From Defluviitaleaceae bacterium (GTDB taxonomy: Bacteria > Bacillota > Clostridia > Lachnospirales > UBA5962): a stretch of 7,936 nucleotides of DNA. Shown here in pieces: positions 5,556-7,936 of this stretch; within the stretch, counting starts at the first letter, position 1, and each line of letters opens with the position of its first letter. The notes beneath the pieces were generated by a model. The model searched no databases. It was not told the origin of the DNA and saw only the letters and a program-made list of their open reading frames with translations. The translations under genes and the position numbers were made by a program. Location of the stretch: positions 1 through 7,936 of the forward strand of contig WQZK01000080.1 in NCBI GenBank assembly GCA_009780765.1, read 5' to 3'.

Positions 5556-6023
5556 ATGGTTGCTCGTGATATAGAAAAACAGGTTTCGGATTTGATAGCT
5601 CCTATATTTGAAAATAGTGAATATGAGCTTGTTGATGTGGAGTTCGTAAAAGAGGGGCCAAACTTTTATCTAAGAATTTATGCCGACAAAGATGGCGGAA
5701 TTGCCATAGATGATTGTGAGGTTATAAGCAGGCAAGTTGATGTTTTGTTAGACGAAAAAGATCCAATTTCTGAAGCCTATATTTTGGAAGTTAGTTCTCC
5801 AGGGCTTGATAGGCCTATTAAAAAAGACGAAGACTTTGTTAAGTTTGTTGGCAAAATGATAGATATTAAGCTTTATAAAGCAGTTGAGAAGCAGAAAGAA
5901 TTTCAAGGTATTTTGTTAGGGCTTGATGAGCGTGATATTATCAAAATTGAAACAGAAGAAAAAGAGATATTAGAATTTAGCCGAAAAGATGTCGCATCTT
6001 GCAGGCTTGCAGTAATCTTCTAA
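5556..6023 (+). CDS. rimP: Ribosome maturation factor RimP
   Basis: RimP binds the free 30S subunit and assists its late assembly. The 155-residue length is normal. The N-terminal alpha/beta domain (about 1-77) includes YELVDVEFVKEG (23-34) and LRIYADKDGGI (39-49) and ends in the family hallmark EVSSPGLDRP (78-87). The C-terminal SH3-like barrel (about 90-155) contains GKMIDIKLYK and a FQGILLGLDE stretch. I chose ATG 5556, which follows GGGAGGTG (5543-5550) by 5 bases. An in-frame ATG at 5505 would place the leader hairpin inside the gene and is rejected. It is the first gene of the operon, with nusA starting 23 bases after its stop. Confidence 0.96.
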   Translation: MVARDIEKQVSDLIAPIFENSEYELVDVEFVKEGPNFYLRIYADKDGGIAIDDCEVISRQVDVLLDEKDPISEAYILEVSSPGLDRPIKKDEDFVKFVGKMIDIKLYKAVEKQKEFQGILLGLDERDIIKIETEEKEILEFSRKDVASCRLAVIF

Positions 6024-6046
6024 TTAGCAAGGGAGGAATTTGAAAA

Positions 6047-7207
6047 ATGAAAAATAATGCCGAATTAATCGAGGCTTTAAAACAGATTGTGAAAGAAAAA
6101 GGGATCGACGAAGATATTATTTTTGAAGCACTAGAAACTTCTTTAGTTACGGCCTGCAAAAAGGATTTTGGGGCTAACTACAACGTTAAAGTTGTTGTTA
6201 ACCGTGAAACAGGCGAGTTTAGTTGCTTTATCCAAAAAAATGTTGTAGAAGTTGTGGAGGATGACTCGACTGAAATATCTTTAGAAGATGCTAGGCTAAT
6301 AAGCCCATCATATGAGATTGAAGATGTTGTTGATATAGAATCAACCCCTAAAGATTTTGGGCGTATCGCTGCACAAACGGCTAAGCAGGTTGTTTTACAA
6401 AAGCTTAGAGAAGCCGAGCGTGAAATTGTTTACAACGAATACGTAACCCGTGAAAAAGAAGTGATTACAGGGGTTGTTCAGCGTAGGGAAGGTAAAAACA
6501 TTATTGTAGCTTTTGGGAAAACTGAAGCGGTTTTAACACCAAATGAGCAAGTTATAACAGAAGAGTATACGCCAAATGAAAGAATAAAGGTGTATGTAAA
6601 CGAAGTTAAACAAACAACAAAGGGTCCATTTATAAGTGTTTCTAGAGCTCATCCAGAGCTTGTTAAAAAACTCTTTTTGCAAGAAGTGCCTGAAATTTAT
6701 GATGGTGTGGTTGAAATAAAATCTATTTCGAGAGAAGCAGGGGCCAGAACAAAAATTGCGGTTTATTCTAACAACCCTGATGTTGATGCGGTTGGTGCAT
6801 GTGTTGGGCAAAATGGGCATAGAGTAAATGCGATTGTTAATGAGTTGGGCGGAGAAAAAATAGATATTATTGATTATAGCGAAATTGTAGAAGATTTTAT
6901 TGCAGCAGCGTTAAGCCCAAGCAAAGTTATTGATGTTTTGCTCGAACCGGAAGAAAAAGTTGCAACAGTTATTGTTCCTGATTATCAATTATCTTTAGCG
7001 ATTGGCAAAGAGGGACAAAATGTTAGGCTTGCGGCAAGACTTACAGGACATAAGATTGATATTAAAACAGAAACTGTGGCAGTTGAAATGGGTATACTAG
7101 AACCTTACGAGCCTTATGAAGAAGAGTATTACGAAGAAGGTATTTACGACAACGGAGATTACGAAGGTGCTGAGGACTACGACAGAGAAGTTTATGAAGA
7201 AGAATAA
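6047..7207 (+). CDS. nusA: Transcription termination/antitermination factor NusA
   Basis: NusA binds RNA polymerase and nascent RNA and governs pausing, termination and antitermination. The 386-residue protein has the Firmicute domain set: N-terminal RNAP-binding domain (about 1-125), S1 domain (about 136-200, EVITGVVQRREG onward), KH1 (about 215-282, with GQNG in place of the common GPKG/GxRG) and KH2 (about 285-347, with GKEGQNVRLAARLTG). The acidic repeat domains of E. coli NusA are absent, as in Bacillus. After KH2 there is a 35-residue tail (352-386) with 17 acidic residues and 8 tyrosines. GGGAGG (6031-6036) lies ten bases before ATG 6047. The stop overlaps the rnpM start by 14 bases, so translation is probably coupled. 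Confidence 0.97.
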   Translation: MKNNAELIEALKQIVKEKGIDEDIIFEALETSLVTACKKDFGANYNVKVVVNRETGEFSCFIQKNVVEVVEDDSTEISLEDARLISPSYEIEDVVDIESTPKDFGRIAAQTAKQVVLQKLREAEREIVYNEYVTREKEVITGVVQRREGKNIIVAFGKTEAVLTPNEQVITEEYTPNERIKVYVNEVKQTTKGPFISVSRAHPELVKKLFLQEVPEIYDGVVEIKSISREAGARTKIAVYSNNPDVDAVGACVGQNGHRVNAIVNELGGEKIDIIDYSEIVEDFIAAALSPSKVIDVLLEPEEKVATVIVPDYQLSLAIGKEGQNVRLAARLTGHKIDIKTETVAVEMGILEPYEPYEEEYYEEGIYDNGDYEGAEDYDREVYEEE

Positions 7208-7466
7208 GCCTGCGCTAAGAAGATGCACAGCCTGTTATGAAATGAAAGAAAAACACGAGCTTATAAGGGTTGTGAGAATCAATGCAAATGGCTTTGTGGT
7301 AGATGTTTCAGGCAAGAAAGATGGCAGAGGTGCATATATATGCTTAGATGAAAAATGTCTAGAAAAAGCTCAAAAATCACGAGGGTTAGAGCGTTCTTTT
7401 AAATCATCTGTGCCAAAAGAGATTTACGAAATTATTAAAGATGAATTGAGTACCCAAAATGGATAA
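7194..7466 (+). CDS. rnpM: RNase P modulator RnpM (YlxR, DUF448)
   Basis: This 90-residue RNA-binding protein belongs to the YlxR family. Its Bacillus subtilis member has been described as RnpM, which binds RNase P RNA and reduces its activity. The family pattern is clear: RRCTACYEMK (9-18, where others have RRCxxC), LIRVVR (23-28), and DGRGAYIC (43-50), followed by a helical, lysine-rich C-terminus. I chose ATG 7194, which lies inside the nusA tail and gives the usual MKK-start; an in-frame ATG at 7116 would add 26 residues that are only the nusA acidic tail read in another frame. There is no strong ribosome binding site (only a GAGAAG nearby), so translation may depend on ribosomes finishing nusA. 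The gene overlaps ylxQ by 8 bases. Confidence 0.95.
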   Translation: MKKNKPALRRCTACYEMKEKHELIRVVRINANGFVVDVSGKKDGRGAYICLDEKCLEKAQKSRGLERSFKSSVPKEIYEIIKDELSTQNG

Positions 7467-7758
7467 AAAAATATTTTCTCTACTTAGTATTTGTCAAAAA
7501 GCAGGAAAAATTAAAACGGGTGAAGATTTTTGCGTTAATGCACTTCGCTCGGGTGAGGCCAAGCTAGTTATAATAGCAGAAGATGCTTCTGAAAACACAA
7601 AGAAAAAATTTACCAATAAATCAACGCATTATGGTGTGCCGTTTGTTATTTTTTCTAACAGAGATACATTAAGTCAAGCTATAGGAAAAATAAATAGGCC
7701 TGTGATGGTGATTACAGATGGGGGGCTTGCCGAGAAAATAAACGCAATAGTCAAATAA
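7459..7758 (+). CDS. ylxQ: L7Ae-family ribosomal protein YlxQ
   Basis: This 99-residue protein has the L7Ae/L30e/Gadd45 fold, which binds kink-turn RNA. Family features are the N-terminal LLSICQKAGKIKTGED (8-23), the strand and loop KLVIIAEDASENTKKK (35-50), and the middle VPFVIFSNRDTLSQAIGK segment (60-77), with PVMVITDGGLA near the end. The length is normal. It starts at ATG 7459, overlapping the rnpM stop by 8 bases, a typical arrangement in this operon. Its partner in the cell is not certain; in Bacillus its relatives bind kink-turns in RNase P RNA, rRNA or other RNAs. infB follows after 16 bases. Confidence 0.93.
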   Translation: MDKKIFSLLSICQKAGKIKTGEDFCVNALRSGEAKLVIIAEDASENTKKKFTNKSTHYGVPFVIFSNRDTLSQAIGKINRPVMVITDGGLAEKINAIVK

Positions 7759-7774
7759 AACGGAGGTGGCAGAT

Positions 7775-7936
7775 TTGCCAAAAAGAGTACACGAACTAGC
7801 AAAGGAATTAAATATGGAGAGCAAAGAGCTTATAAACTATGCAAGTCGTTTAGGCATTGAGAACAAGAAGCCTGTTTCAAACTTTAACGACGACGAGATT
7901 AAAAAAGTTAAGGATTTCTTAGGAAATAAGGATAAA
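7775..7936 (+). CDS. infB: Translation initiation factor IF-2, N-terminal part
   Basis: Only the first 54 codons are in the window; the GTPase part lies beyond it. The protein opens MPKRVHELAKELNMESKE and goes on with LINYASRLGI, the typical IF2 N-terminal helical domain (VxELAKELgvssKELi..). Its later part is lysine-rich. The start codon is TTG at 7775, read as methionine; it lies 8 bases after a strong GGAGG (7762-7766), which decides the start. TTG starts are well known in this gene group in Firmicutes. IF2 brings initiator tRNA to the 30S subunit and promotes subunit joining. No early stop occurs in the 162 bases seen. Confidence 0.93.
   Translation, partial: MPKRVHELAKELNMESKELINYASRLGIENKKPVSNFNDDEIKKVKDFLGNKDK

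Noticed and set aside
5977..6159. Minus-strand open frame across the rimP/nusA junction
   Set aside because: It is antisense to two certain genes and shows no recognisable features.
6533..6820. Minus-strand open frame within nusA
   Set aside because: It lies antisense to the S1 and KH1 coding sequence of nusA, whose product is unmistakable; composition is typical of a shadow frame.
7116..7193. A longer start for rnpM at ATG 7116 that would add 26 residues
   Set aside because: The added lysine/threonine-rich residues are the nusA acidic tail (GAA/GAG/TAC codons) read in another frame; YlxR proteins normally begin with MKK just before the RRCxxC motif, as at 7194.

Overview
The window is chromosomal, AT-rich DNA from a low-GC Firmicute, most likely a member of Clostridia. 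The evidence is the AT-rich codon use, strong purine-rich ribosome binding sites, consensus TTGACA/TATAAT-type promoters, and the gene order rimP-nusA-rnpM(ylxR)-ylxQ-infB, which is the classic Firmicute nusA-infB operon. I cannot name a genus from sequence reading alone.

Layout. Positions 1-2858 read rightward: a promoter, tadA (tRNA adenosine deaminase), an unrecognised four-helix membrane protein, a second promoter, a MATE-family multidrug/cation exporter and a small putative lipoprotein, closed by a long bidirectional hairpin terminator at 2816-2858. Positions 2863-3502 read leftward. They hold a two-gene cassette: a small protein with one membrane helix plus a coiled coil, followed by an ArsR-like winged-helix regulator. 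Its consensus promoter carries a 12-12-12 inverted repeat, a good candidate for an autoregulatory operator. Positions 3530-4195 (leftward) encode a stand-alone cysteine-rich protein with two CCG-type iron-sulfur half-motifs, as in HdrB/GlpC/LutA-type subunits. Upstream of it, also leftward, is a tRNA-Asp/tRNA-Val pair with its own promoter and a weak terminator. From 4522 everything reads rightward: lgt (prolipoprotein diacylglyceryl transferase) with its own promoter, then a new promoter inside the 3' end of lgt, a leader hairpin, and rimP, nusA, rnpM, ylxQ and the start of infB, which runs off the window.

How the genes work together. The right half is translation and transcription housekeeping. 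RimP matures the 30S subunit, NusA controls elongation and termination, RnpM is an RNase P modulator, YlxQ is an L7Ae-like RNA-binding protein and InfB is initiation factor 2. TadA and the two tRNAs fit the same theme. Lgt would lipidate exported proteins such as the putative lipoprotein at 2451-2807. The less ordinary parts are the regulator cassette with its operator, the stand-alone CCG protein, the orphan lipoprotein after the MATE gene, and the rimP leader hairpin. I see no mobile element, CRISPR array, phage gene or defence system, and I do not think the window contains a dramatic new system.
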